Under the pieces are notes generated by a model. That model had not been told where the DNA came from. It did no database searches and saw nothing but the letters and a program-made list of their open reading frames with translations. Shown here one piece after another: positions 1-9,300 of a stretch of 26,121 nucleotides of DNA. The DNA is from BNXB01 sp031548005 (GTDB lineage: Bacteria; Bacteroidota; Bacteroidia; Bacteroidales; Azobacteroidaceae). The stretch lies in the NCBI GenBank assembly GCA_031548005.1, contig JAVBRK010000058.1, forward strand, positions 1-26,121, given 5' to 3'. A program made the position numbers and the translations under genes. Position 1 is the stretch's first letter. Each line of letters begins with the position of its first letter.

Positions 1-904
1 CCCCGGTCAGATCGATTCTTCCCGGAACCATAGGAACTCCCGAAGGAGCGATGATATCAACGGTACTTCCCTTTTCATCGTAGGTATATTTTCCAAAATT
101 ATACAACGACAGGACACATTCATCCAAATCAAATCCGGCAATGTATGCTTTGAGAATATTCAACCCGATCAACCCGTCCACACCAGAGCGCATCCGGTCG
201 AAGATTGCAATGTTCTGATTGTTCAACCGGAGTGTATCGAGATATACCGTATTTCCGGAAGAAATGGAAACGGAAACATTTCCTCCTACAACCGAAGTTT
301 GCTGGTCTTTATTGGAGTTTAACCCCAAAGAATCAGCCCAATGGCGTGAGATGGCCATCCCGTCGGCTCCACTATCGAACAGGAAACGTAATTTTTCCGG
401 AGAATTATTGATCCGGAGCAACAGGGTAATCGATCCGGATTCGTCGACCTGAATCGGGATACGAGCCAGCAGGCGGGATTCAGAATAGCGATTCCGGCCA
501 AATAACCAATCAAAATAGTCGACATACAGTATCTTATTGTCCTGATTCAGCACAATTCCGGTTTCCGATTCTTCTTTTCCGGCTTCCTTAATAACTGCTG
601 TCACTTTCCGGCGATCTTTACCGATTGAAACCGGAGCCTCCGGAACCAACCGTATATACTCAAATTTTTTAGTATTGAAAATTGTTTGTAATAAATTTGC
701 CGATGCCGGCCATGTCGTCGTACTGACAGCAAAATTATCCGCAATGAGATTCCGAAGCAGAGAGGTATCTTTTGCAATAACTGCTTTTTCGAACTTCTGA
801 ACAACCTCCGTCAGGGGGAAGTCGGATGATTGCCCAAAGATGGCAGCCGAACTGAATAACATACCGGCAAAGGCAAATATGATTTTTTTAATGATACTAC
901 GCAT
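1..904 (-). CDS. Retropepsin-like aspartyl protease, exported (3' end cut by window edge)
   Basis: Open from an ATG at 904 to the window edge (301 codons seen), so the C-terminus is missing. I translated it by hand. Residues 1-24 form a signal peptide (basic start, hydrophobic core, end near AIFGQ). Residues 30-130 look like a small NTF2-like or unassigned N-terminal domain. Around residues 170-270 there is a retropepsin-type half: the hydrophobic-D-S-G-A motif FLFDSGADG with candidate catalytic Asp177, and later GVDGLIGLNIL, which resembles the second conserved strand of clan AA proteases. Such proteases act as dimers or carry two catalytic halves; the second half, if any, lies beyond the edge. 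It is the last visible gene of the sigma/FecR/SusCD operon, 23 nt after the TlpA-like gene. The likely role is periplasmic or surface peptide cleavage; the substrate is unknown. Confidence 0.8.
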   Translation of the reverse strand, partial: MRSIIKKIIFAFAGMLFSSAAIFGQSSDFPLTEVVQKFEKAVIAKDTSLLRNLIADNFAVSTTTWPASANLLQTIFNTKKFEYIRLVPEAPVSIGKDRRKVTAVIKEAGKEESETGIVLNQDNKILYVDYFDWLFGRNRYSESRLLARIPIQVDESGSITLLLRINNSPEKLRFLFDSGADGMAISRHWADSLGLNSNKDQQTSVVGGNVSVSISSGNTVYLDTLRLNNQNIAIFDRMRSGVDGLIGLNILKAYIAGFDLDECVLSLYNFGKYTYDEKGSTVDIIAPSGVPMVPGRIDLTG

Positions 905-927
905 GTATTTTTCTAATGACCGTGATT

Positions 928-2310
928 TTATTTCTTCAGTTGTTCTTCAATCATGTATTTCAGGGATGGATCGGAAGGTCTCGGTGCGTTGTCCGTCACA
1001 ATTTTTCCATTTTTTCCGAACACCATAAACCGGGGTATACCTTTGATATTGTATAGCTTAGCAACATCACTGGCTAAGCCGTTTCCTCCGAATAGCTGCA
1101 CTCCGGTAAGTCCCTCCCGTTGAATGAAATCCATCCATTTTTGTTTATCTTTTGCTTCATCTAAAGAAATACTCAGAAAAACAACGTTTTTATCATGATA
1201 TTCCTTTTCCAAAGCCTTCAATGATGGGAGTTCTTTACGACACGGACCACACCAGGTCGCCCATACATCTACCACGACGACCTTCCCTTTGAAGTCCGAT
1301 ACTGATACTTTTTTATCACTCCTATCGGTTCCTGAGAAATCCAGGGTATTCACCCCCGGAGCATTTTGTGTCAGCCTGGCAGCAAGATCGTTGATCCGTG
1401 ATTTCTGACTGGAAGTCAGGATATATTTTCCATATTCGTTTTTAAATAGTTCCAGGTCAGTGTACGTCTTGAGTTTTTCAGCCATACTGAGTGCAAATTC
1501 ACCTTTTAATGTGTCGTTGGCAATTTTCCCCAGATCCGGTTTTACACTGTTACCGCCGGATATCATATTCTGGACAGTCATGATACTTTGTATCGTCTGG
1601 AGTCCGAACGGATAATGTAATAAATCGGTAGTCGACGTTAATTGAGCCAGGTTTGTATGAGTATAAAAACCGGTAAAATCATTTTTACCCGGTTGTATCT
1701 TTCTTGGAGTCAATACAAAAGTATAAGCATAACGAAGAACATCGAAAACCCTGAATTTTCTGAATAATGCTTCAAATTGTTCACTACCGGAATCGGACCG
1801 GAAAGCGATTGATTTATCCGCATACGAGGGCAGCATCGGAAAAAAGTCGGTATAAACACTGGGCTGTCCACCAACATATCCCAACCGGGAAGCCGGATAT
1901 ATTGCTTTATATTCCAGAGGAGCTACTTCTTTGTACCACTGGCTTATGGCTAAATTTTCAGGTGTATTTTCACCTGTCAATGTATAGGCGCTGTCGTTCA
2001 CCTCGATATTTAAACGATCTCCTGGTTTAAAATAAAAGGTATACTTATTTTGCGCCGATGTCGAAGATCCGTTTCCAATCACATAAAAACCATCGCCCTG
2101 AGGTTCGAATGCAAATCCGAAAGATTTATTGTTCGTAATACCGGAAGATGCAATTTCGTCCAGCCGGCCACCAACGATCCGGTATAATTTTACTTCTGTT
2201 GCTTTGATTTTAGCGCCACGTTCCCATTTTCCATAAATAACTGCCGGATCCGAAGCGTAGCTATTGGCAATTCCAATCAAAAACAATAGTATCAATAATT
2301 TTTTTTTCAT
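928..2310 (-). CDS. TlpA-family thiol-disulfide oxidoreductase, exported
   Basis: 460 residues with a signal peptide (residues 1-20, ending NSYAS). The C-terminal third (about 323-460) is a thioredoxin fold of the TlpA/AhpC-TSA type: VVDVWATWCGPC with redox cysteines 354 and 357, and the cis-proline loop KGIPRF with Pro426. Residues 25-320 form a long N-terminal region, like the extra domain of many Bacteroidota TlpA-like proteins; the early part (about 25-115) is beta-rich. The protein should act in the periplasm, reducing or isomerising disulfides, perhaps of proteins encoded by this operon. It lies 15 nt after the EEP lipoprotein gene and 23 nt before the aspartyl protease gene. TlpA-like genes are often found in SusCD loci of this order. 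Its partner is not evident from the sequence. Confidence 0.9.
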   Translation of the reverse strand: MKKKLLILLFLIGIANSYASDPAVIYGKWERGAKIKATEVKLYRIVGGRLDEIASSGITNNKSFGFAFEPQGDGFYVIGNGSSTSAQNKYTFYFKPGDRLNIEVNDSAYTLTGENTPENLAISQWYKEVAPLEYKAIYPASRLGYVGGQPSVYTDFFPMLPSYADKSIAFRSDSGSEQFEALFRKFRVFDVLRYAYTFVLTPRKIQPGKNDFTGFYTHTNLAQLTSTTDLLHYPFGLQTIQSIMTVQNMISGGNSVKPDLGKIANDTLKGEFALSMAEKLKTYTDLELFKNEYGKYILTSSQKSRINDLAARLTQNAPGVNTLDFSGTDRSDKKVSVSDFKGKVVVVDVWATWCGPCRKELPSLKALEKEYHDKNVVFLSISLDEAKDKQKWMDFIQREGLTGVQLFGGNGLASDVAKLYNIKGIPRFMVFGKNGKIVTDNAPRPSDPSLKYMIEEQLKK

Positions 2311-2325
2311 TATCAGTACGGATTA

Positions 2326-3456
2326 TTATTTGAATTTTGTCACTGCGACTGTTGTCCTGACTGGAAAGTGATCCGATATATTCGGAGCCGGTGCATTCGT
2401 GATAACGCCATAATCAATGCAGCTTTTCTGCAAACCGGGAGATACCAGGATATGGTCGTACCGATAATTTTCATCGGTAAGATTTGTCGTATTCTCTCCT
2501 TCTGCCGTTTTCAGAATCTCATAAATTCCGGCATAATTATTTGAATTGAAATTACCGATAGTCTGATAATTTTTATCGTTGCCATAAATGTTCCGGTCGT
2601 ACGCAGCAAGTGCATGTAAATCCCCGCAAATAACCGTGCCGTCCAGTGATCCGGAAGCAGCATAAGTTTTCATACTTTCAATGATCGTACTGGACTCCTG
2701 AAGACGCTTTTCTTCCGAGCTTTCCTCATTCATCTGAGTAATCCCGATTCCGGCATTGCAGCAGGTTACGATCAACAATCCGTGAGTCATGCCGGATTGA
2801 TTTTTTACGGCGTTGGAAACCGGATACCTGGATGAAATTCCCAAATGATGTCCGGAGGCTACCTGAAAGAACTCGACATACTGGTGTCCGATTTGCAGGC
2901 TCCCGGCCAATGCGCTGAACATATCCGCAGAGTATCCGTTAAGTTCCTGATAACAAATAATATCGGGATCCTGAGCTTTCATGAGATCCCTGAACCGGCC
3001 GAGTACAGCCGAGTTATTGGGGGTTGTATTGTTCTTTCCGGCAAAGCCGTCTTTTACGTTGTAGGTAATGATACTGATTTCATCTTTTTCCCGGTTCAAA
3101 GGAAGGTTCCTGACCGGATATAACACCGGGTCCGATCCGGGACGTGAGAATATCAGGTTGCCGGTTTGCTCCTGAGCTGTTTCATTGGGGAGCGCTTTTA
3201 ATGTGATCAATCCTTTGTTGGGTGTTATGGTCAGCCAGTCTGTAGCATTTTCTGCAGCGACAGTCCAATCGGTATTCGCTGTAATCTGGATCTGTTTTTC
3301 AAACAGTTCATAACCAAAAACAACCCCATCAGACGGAGAAACAGCAAACGCTTCATAGGGTAATTTATCTCCCTCATCCTGAGTACAGCTTATTCCAAAA
3401 CAAAGTAAAGAACAAGCGACCAATAACATGATTTTAATTTTTCCGGATATCCTCAT
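2326..3456 (-). CDS. BACON-domain lipoprotein with degenerate endonuclease/exonuclease/phosphatase (EEP) domain
   Basis: 376 residues. The signal sequence ends in a lipobox with Cys24 (CFGISC). Residues 36-115 form a BACON-like domain (ITANTDWTVAAENATDWLTI), a module usually linked to substrate or mucin contact. Residues 127-374 are EEP fold (DNase I/sphingomyelinase/phosphatase superfamily): TYNV (Asn133), QE (Glu171), GD (Asp279) and the C-terminal SDHFPV (Asp362, His363). Two usual catalytic positions are changed: the central T-H motif reads VTCCN (about 230-234) and the GDxN motif reads GDLHA (His281 for Asn). It may therefore be a binding protein or an altered phosphodiesterase. It is exposed on an outer-membrane leaflet if the lipobox is used. 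It lies 66 nt after the T9SS-substrate gene, with a hairpin between them. Confidence 0.85.
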   Translation of the reverse strand: MRISGKIKIMLLVACSLLCFGISCTQDEGDKLPYEAFAVSPSDGVVFGYELFEKQIQITANTDWTVAAENATDWLTITPNKGLITLKALPNETAQEQTGNLIFSRPGSDPVLYPVRNLPLNREKDEISIITYNVKDGFAGKNNTTPNNSAVLGRFRDLMKAQDPDIICYQELNGYSADMFSALAGSLQIGHQYVEFFQVASGHHLGISSRYPVSNAVKNQSGMTHGLLIVTCCNAGIGITQMNEESSEEKRLQESSTIIESMKTYAASGSLDGTVICGDLHALAAYDRNIYGNDKNYQTIGNFNSNNYAGIYEILKTAEGENTTNLTDENYRYDHILVSPGLQKSCIDYGVITNAPAPNISDHFPVRTTVAVTKFK

Positions 3457-3475
3457 GGTTTTATTTTTTATTCAG

Positions 3476-3499
3476 CCGGGATGGATAGAGCCATCCCGG
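3476..3499 (-). other. Intercistronic hairpin between the CTD protein and EEP genes
   Basis: A perfect 9-bp GC-rich inverted repeat (CCGGGATGG / CCATCCCGG) with a 6-nt loop begins 24 nt after the stop codon of the CTD-protein gene. On the transcribed minus strand it is followed by A-rich rather than U-rich sequence, so it does not look like a classical intrinsic terminator. It could be an mRNA-processing or stabilising element that separates expression of sigma-fecR-susCD-lectin from EEP-tlpA-protease. Function is inferred only. Confidence 0.6.
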
Positions 3500-3522
3500 T
3501 CTGTTAAATTAAATTGCTGAAA

Positions 3523-4881
3523 TCAATACACCATCACTTTTTTAGAAGTTGAATTGATCTTTACAATGTAAACGCCTTTCGGCAGCTGGTTCTTCTCATT
3601 CACACGCTGCCCGCTGATTGTATACACTTTGAAAGGTTCGTCCGTTCCTACAATTTTAATATATCCGTTTTCAGTATAAACCGTAAAAGATTCCTTCGAT
3701 ATTGTTTGAATACCTGCAGGCTTGGAACCTACTAAAGTAAATTTAAATGTACTGACATAATTATAAGCGCTTGCCTGATCTACGTTCGCAGTTCCGATTG
3801 TAATCGGTGCGTTGACAACGCCGGTAGCCGTGAAAGCCAGGCCGTCTCTTCTTCCATGATTCCAGGCTGTATCGACTGGCATAATTCCGAATTCTCCATT
3901 CCGGATATCTTTGATTACAAACGCTTTGGCTTCGTCATCAATGACATAACCGGCTTCGGAATAAGACACGAATTTATCCGACATCGATTTATTGACAATA
4001 TACATCTGCTTATTATCACCCGGAACTTGTATGAATTTCCACAACTGAGTGCTGTCTGCTTCATTTCTCGTAGATGCTCTGGAAAGCATATATTGCGAAG
4101 GATTAGCCGGGTTTACCCTTACGAATAATGTTTTGCCTTTGGAGGTGCCTGTTGAGATCATATCAAATGTATACCACTTTTCATTTCCTTCAGTACTCAT
4201 TTCAGGGTATGCACGTTCGGCCATTTCTGTTTCTGAAATAAAAATCCAGGCCTTTTCGCTTTTCGTGATTACTGTATCCTGAGGCAGATCGTATTCATCT
4301 TCTATTGCCGCTTCAAATAAAGATGTTTCTTTATCATTTCCGCTAATTCCGCTAAATGCCAGTAATTTGTTTGTGGAACCTGTTCTTTTGATAATGACGG
4401 AGTTCGATTCTTTTCCGATCAGTTTTATTTCATAAGAGGCATTTCCGTCTGTATTGGTGTAAAAAAGATCGGCGCAATCCGGAGCATCTGTTCCCAGGCA
4501 TGCTTGAGCCGTCGCACTTGTTCCCAAGGCCAGTTTGTTCCCCGTTTTCTTGTTTACCAGGTTATAAGCGCCGCTTCCTGCATCGACCAGTTTCCACATT
4601 TGAAGTTCCTTATCCTGATGAATGTAGTAAACATCCCCAAATACCTGATTGGAACCGTTTCCACCACGGGACGAAATAAAGAACCCCGCTTTATCCAACC
4701 CTCCGTTGTCCGAGTAGGTCGATCCGGTTTTTACAACTTCAGGATTAGCCGCATTTTGGATATAATACCAGTAATCATTACCGGCATTACTCACTTTTAC
4801 GTTGTCCGGCAATTGGGCAAACGCACCGTGAGTCACAAACAGCGCTACGATTGTAGCTAAAGAGTAAAGAATTTTTTTCAT
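3523..4881 (-). CDS. Secreted ricin-like protein with T9SS type A sorting domain
   Basis: 452 residues. Signal peptide 1-22 (ending HGAFA|Q). Two stretches, about 30-195 and 230-385, have the spacing of ricin-type beta-trefoil repeats (WYYIQNAA, LQMWKLVD, YNLVNKKTGNKLAL; later LWKFIQVPGDNKQMYIVNK), which suggests carbohydrate binding; this domain call is by eye. The last 60 or so residues match a type A T9SS C-terminal sorting domain: the pattern FKVYTISGQRV, then LPKGVYIVKI, then a basic KKVMVY end. The protein should cross the outer membrane by T9SS and be anchored or released after CTD removal. It lies 34 nt after susD and is probably the surface partner of that transporter. The T9SS core genes are in the same window, on the opposite strand. 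Confidence 0.85.
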   Translation of the reverse strand: MKKILYSLATIVALFVTHGAFAQLPDNVKVSNAGNDYWYYIQNAANPEVVKTGSTYSDNGGLDKAGFFISSRGGNGSNQVFGDVYYIHQDKELQMWKLVDAGSGAYNLVNKKTGNKLALGTSATAQACLGTDAPDCADLFYTNTDGNASYEIKLIGKESNSVIIKRTGSTNKLLAFSGISGNDKETSLFEAAIEDEYDLPQDTVITKSEKAWIFISETEMAERAYPEMSTEGNEKWYTFDMISTGTSKGKTLFVRVNPANPSQYMLSRASTRNEADSTQLWKFIQVPGDNKQMYIVNKSMSDKFVSYSEAGYVIDDEAKAFVIKDIRNGEFGIMPVDTAWNHGRRDGLAFTATGVVNAPITIGTANVDQASAYNYVSTFKFTLVGSKPAGIQTISKESFTVYTENGYIKIVGTDEPFKVYTISGQRVNEKNQLPKGVYIVKINSTSKKVMVY

Positions 4882-4915
4882 GATAAATCAGTTAAATTGT
4901 TAATAAAATATTTTG

Positions 4916-6370
4916 TTAACGCTTATTATAAACTTCCGGGGTATTATTCTTCAGATAGGTATCCTGTTCCATCACCACCCAGGAGATAGGCATAGTCAAC
5001 ATATAAGAAGCCGGATTGAGTTTGTATTCTTTGGGCGAACCATAGGCTGAGTTCGGATTAGCCGGATAAACTTTTACCGGAGTGATCGCATACTTCTGAT
5101 CCCGACTCAGCCTGCGTATATCTAAGAAACGGTTGTGACCGAACAGCAATTCTTTCCGCCTCTCTTCCAGTATGATTTTCATCGCTTCTTCTTCTGTTGC
5201 AGGAACCTGCTTTACCTTTGAAGCATAACCTTTGATCCGTTTTTCCTTCAATGTATTGACATAAGACATGGCTTCCTGTAAATTGCCTTCCCGGGCGCAA
5301 CACTCGGCCAGGATCAATAAGACCTCCGGAGTACGCAATCCGGAAGAATTCATTGCAAACTGAGTTCCCTGCAACTGATAACGGGAAGTATAAGCATTGT
5401 CATCCACATTTCCGGGCTTGGATTCATCCGGTTTGAAAAAGTAAGAATCATACCTGCAATCGTCCGGTTCTTTTTCGAAAAGTTGTCTCAATGACGGAGA
5501 TATGGTTGGCCTGCTGGAACTTGAGAAAGTCCCGAACAACATATTTTCCGGCTGTTCCGCATTGATAATTTTCCCTTTATTTTTGACACAATAGTCTACC
5601 AGATCGAATAACTGGTTGTTTAATTGATATGACTTCAGTGCAGCTTCTTTAGCCTGTGCATATTCCTGCTTTTGGAGATGGACTTTAGCTTTTAATGCCC
5701 ACCCGGCAGCTAAAGACGGATGATAGGGATTTACCGGAGTATTCGATAAGCCGGGAAGCGCCTGGTCGATGATATTTTCGATGAAATCGTAAACTTCTTT
5801 CACAGTGGCCTGGGTCATTTGTTTTTCCACATTGAATTCGTCCCGGATCGGAATGGCAAGATCCGTTGCTGCTGTAGCCGGATCATAGGGTTTTGCATAA
5901 ATATTAACCAGATAAAAATGCCTGAAAGCCGATAACAACCGGGCTTCAGCTTTGGTACATTCCCTCAGCTTATCGTCCCCTTCTGCATCGTCGATATAAG
6001 ACAATATAATGTTGTACCGGGCAATAGCATCATAATAAGAAACATAATTACCCGCACCAAGCATGTAATTAATACGATTATACTTTACCGGATCTTCAAG
6101 ATACAGGTAATTAATCTTTGAATAATTCAATACTTCGGATTGAAGCACATATTCAGGATTCACCCATAATTCATCAGTTAATCCGTCGATAGCGTCTGCG
6201 TGATAAACAGTATATGTTTCCAGATTGAGCATATCGGCATAATCCTGTACATTTTCGAGAACCAGCTCTCCTTTGGGGATTACATCGAGGTAGTCATCAA
6301 AAGCGCTACATGAACTTAAAACCATGCAGAAGAAACAGGTTAATAATATGTTGACTTTATTTTTTTTCAT
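4916..6370 (-). CDS. SusD/RagB-family outer-membrane lipoprotein
   Basis: 484 residues. The signal peptide ends in a lipobox with Cys21 (VLSSC), so the protein should be lipidated and surface exposed. The SusD fold is shown by the N-terminal DDYLDVIPKGE, the helical AEARLLSAFRHFYLVNIYAKPY block (about 141-162) and the C-terminal ILEERRKELLFGHNRFLDIRR block (about 400-422), which is the usual RagB/SusD signature. It acts as the lid over the SusC barrel and binds the nutrient before import. The gene follows susC after 23 nt. The ligand, glycan or peptide, cannot be told from the sequence. The neighbouring TlpA and protease genes would fit a peptide or glycoprotein, whereas the ricin-like neighbour would fit a glycan. 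Confidence 0.95.
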   Translation of the reverse strand: MKKNKVNILLTCFFCMVLSSCSAFDDYLDVIPKGELVLENVQDYADMLNLETYTVYHADAIDGLTDELWVNPEYVLQSEVLNYSKINYLYLEDPVKYNRINYMLGAGNYVSYYDAIARYNIILSYIDDAEGDDKLRECTKAEARLLSAFRHFYLVNIYAKPYDPATAATDLAIPIRDEFNVEKQMTQATVKEVYDFIENIIDQALPGLSNTPVNPYHPSLAAGWALKAKVHLQKQEYAQAKEAALKSYQLNNQLFDLVDYCVKNKGKIINAEQPENMLFGTFSSSSRPTISPSLRQLFEKEPDDCRYDSYFFKPDESKPGNVDDNAYTSRYQLQGTQFAMNSSGLRTPEVLLILAECCAREGNLQEAMSYVNTLKEKRIKGYASKVKQVPATEEEAMKIILEERRKELLFGHNRFLDIRRLSRDQKYAITPVKVYPANPNSAYGSPKEYKLNPASYMLTMPISWVVMEQDTYLKNNTPEVYNKR

Positions 6371-6393
6371 TACTGTATTATTTTTTTCATGAA

Positions 6394-9300
6394 TTAAAAA
6401 CTGACATCTAAGCGGAAAACATAAGAATCCTGCTTGGGAAGTGTTCTGTACGTAGTTCCTGCACTCCGGCTTTCAGGGTCGATACCATCTCCGGCCGCAC
6501 TCCAGAACCAGGGGTTATTGACCTGAAACGAGAATTTCATATTCTGCATGTACATCTGCTTTGCGATCCTGGAAGGCAAAGTGTAAGCAAAGGTCAGATT
6601 ACTAAGCCGGATAAAATTACCACTTACAATGTGTTTATCAGATAACTGCCAGTACTTGTTCACATAAGGACCCAGATTCGCAATCTGATTCGCTTCATAA
6701 TCCGGATAAAGCTTGGGGATATCTGTATTGGTATTATCCGGAGTCCAGGCCCGGGTTATTTCTTCCGGTAAACTTCCGGAATCTCCGCTGGTTTGAATGT
6801 CAATTGACGGACGCCGGATCTTGTGCCCTCCGTAAAACATGAAAAGAGCGTTCAATTCAAAGTTTTTATATTTAACTCCCTGGTTAAAATTAACGGAAAC
6901 CGGAGGAATAGCAGTACCTGTATAATAAATGTCCCGGGTCGAATTTAGCTGATAATAACTGACAGTCCCATCGGGATTAAGTACGACATTCGTTTTCCCA
7001 TCGGCGCCGATAACATATGGAATGCCATTCTGGGCATCCGTACCACCAGTAGTCAAACCGGCATAACGATAAGCATAAACGGTATTTTTCGGATAATTTT
7101 CATAGAAATAATCGCCACCGGTAAGTACCTGTTCGGCTGTTGAGGGCAATATACCCACCCTCTCCACTTCATTTTTATTATAGGAAACGATCAGTGTAGA
7201 GTTGAGCGTCCAATCGTTTTTTTTGAACCAGGGAGACTTGACAGTGACTTCAAAGCCCGCATTCGACATAGCTCCGTTATTGATCCGGGTCCTGCTCTTC
7301 GAGTCGGAAGACGGCCCGAATCCGGAAGAATAGTCATTGGCTTTGTAACACAACAAATCGTCACTGTATTTATAATATAAATCAACACTCCCGAATAGTT
7401 TGGAGTTCCACAACGAATAATCGAACCCCAGGTCGTAGGTCGTGGTAGTTTCCCACCTCAGAAGCGGATTGGGAGCTTTTTCAACAGAAACATAACGGGT
7501 CGGCGTGATGCGATAACCGGCAACCATGGATTTGCCCACCAGATAAGGGGTGCTGTTCGGATCGACATTCCCTCCAATTCCATAGGTAGCACGTAATTTC
7601 AACACATCCAACCAGTTTACACCTTTCAAAAAATCCTCTCCTTTCATGTTCCAGGTCAATCCTAAAGACCACAGCGGACGATACCTGTATTTGGGATCTT
7701 TGGTAAAAAGATTCGTTTCATCCACACGGACACTGGCAGATACACCGTATTTATTATCGAACATATAAGACGCATTACCGTAGAAAGACACATAACGACT
7801 CAGGTTCTCCTTTAATAGAGATTTATTGATTTTAACCATATTACTTCCGGTTCCGGAATAAATATAGGAAGGATACCCGGTGATATCCCAGGTTCTTTCG
7901 TCCAGAAGTTGATAACTCAACGTTTGCTCGTCGTATCCGTAGAGGGTTCTTGAAACATCCATCGGAGACTTTTGTTCCCGGAGTTCCAGCCCTGCCAAAG
8001 CAACAATAGCATGTTTTTCCTTCAGGGTCAGGTTATAATCTACCTGATTTCTGAAGGTGTAATTTGTATTTCCGTTCTGCATCCGGGTGTACCGGGTACC
8101 GTCGGGAACCGGTTGAACAGTCGAGGCATTCGGATTGATCGTTTCATTCTGAAAAAATCGCATCCCGTAAGCATCGGCTTCCTGAAAAGCGTCCGTACGG
8201 CTCTTATTCATTTCATAACTGAAACTGGAAGTATAACTTAAGCCCTTCCATATGTTGAATTTCAGATCGAAGAAGCTACGGATGGAGAACCCTTCATTGG
8301 ACCTATAATTCTTATCGATTTCATCCAGGATATTGTAGCGGTAAGACTTGAACAGGCTGCCTTTCGGATCGGAAGCAAGCGACTCCAGCACCAACGGATT
8401 GATTCCATAGGATTCCACTCCCTTCCCGTAATCCCGGTACCGGAGAGATCCGTCATCATTCAATATCCTGGTGTACGGCTCCACATCGAGACCTAAGGTC
8501 TGGGAGGTTTCAGTCGATCTGGAGGTACTGTAACGGGTATCGATTCCGACATTTGCCGTCAGCCAGTCGGTCAGTTTCATTCCCACTTTCAGATAGGCTT
8601 TCAGCCCTTCGCTTTTGTTGAATTTTATTTGCTGGACATTGTTGTTGGTATATCCGACTGATAAATAGGTGTTTAATCCTCCCGATTCCTTTGCGAGGGA
8701 CAAATTATAATTCTGTCCGACTGGAGTTTGTGTTGCCAGGTTTTTATATTCCTGACGATAATCGTATGTTTTCCAGTCATTTATTTGTTGGCCGAACTGG
8801 TCCTGAGAGATATTTCCCAGATACAATTGGCGATGCAGTTCTTCAAAAGGAGAATAATAAGAGATATTATTACTCCCGATAGTTCCTTTAGCCGCAAAAT
8901 ATCCCCCTTCGCCGTTCGATTGCCGGCGGATATTTCCCTGATACGATTTTTCTGCAAAGTCAAGGATTTCGGAAGCAGAAGCATACCGGTATTCACTCAG
9001 GTCGTAAGGAGGAGTCACCGTGAAAGTCGAGGAGAAGTTCACCTGCAGTTTCCCTTTATCCGCTTTCTTTGTTGTGAGAACGATTACCCCGTTGGCGGCA
9101 CGGACTCCATAGATCGAAGTGGCCGAAGCATCTTTCAATACCGTAAGACTTTCGATATCGTCTGTAGCAAAATCACTTAATTTTCTTTCGGTCGGTAACC
9201 CGTCGACCACCAGAAGCGGGTCTGATCCGATACTTTCCGAAAAAGTCGAATTTCCGCGAATAACAATATTTCCGTTATAGGTGTTGACTCCGGCCGCTTT

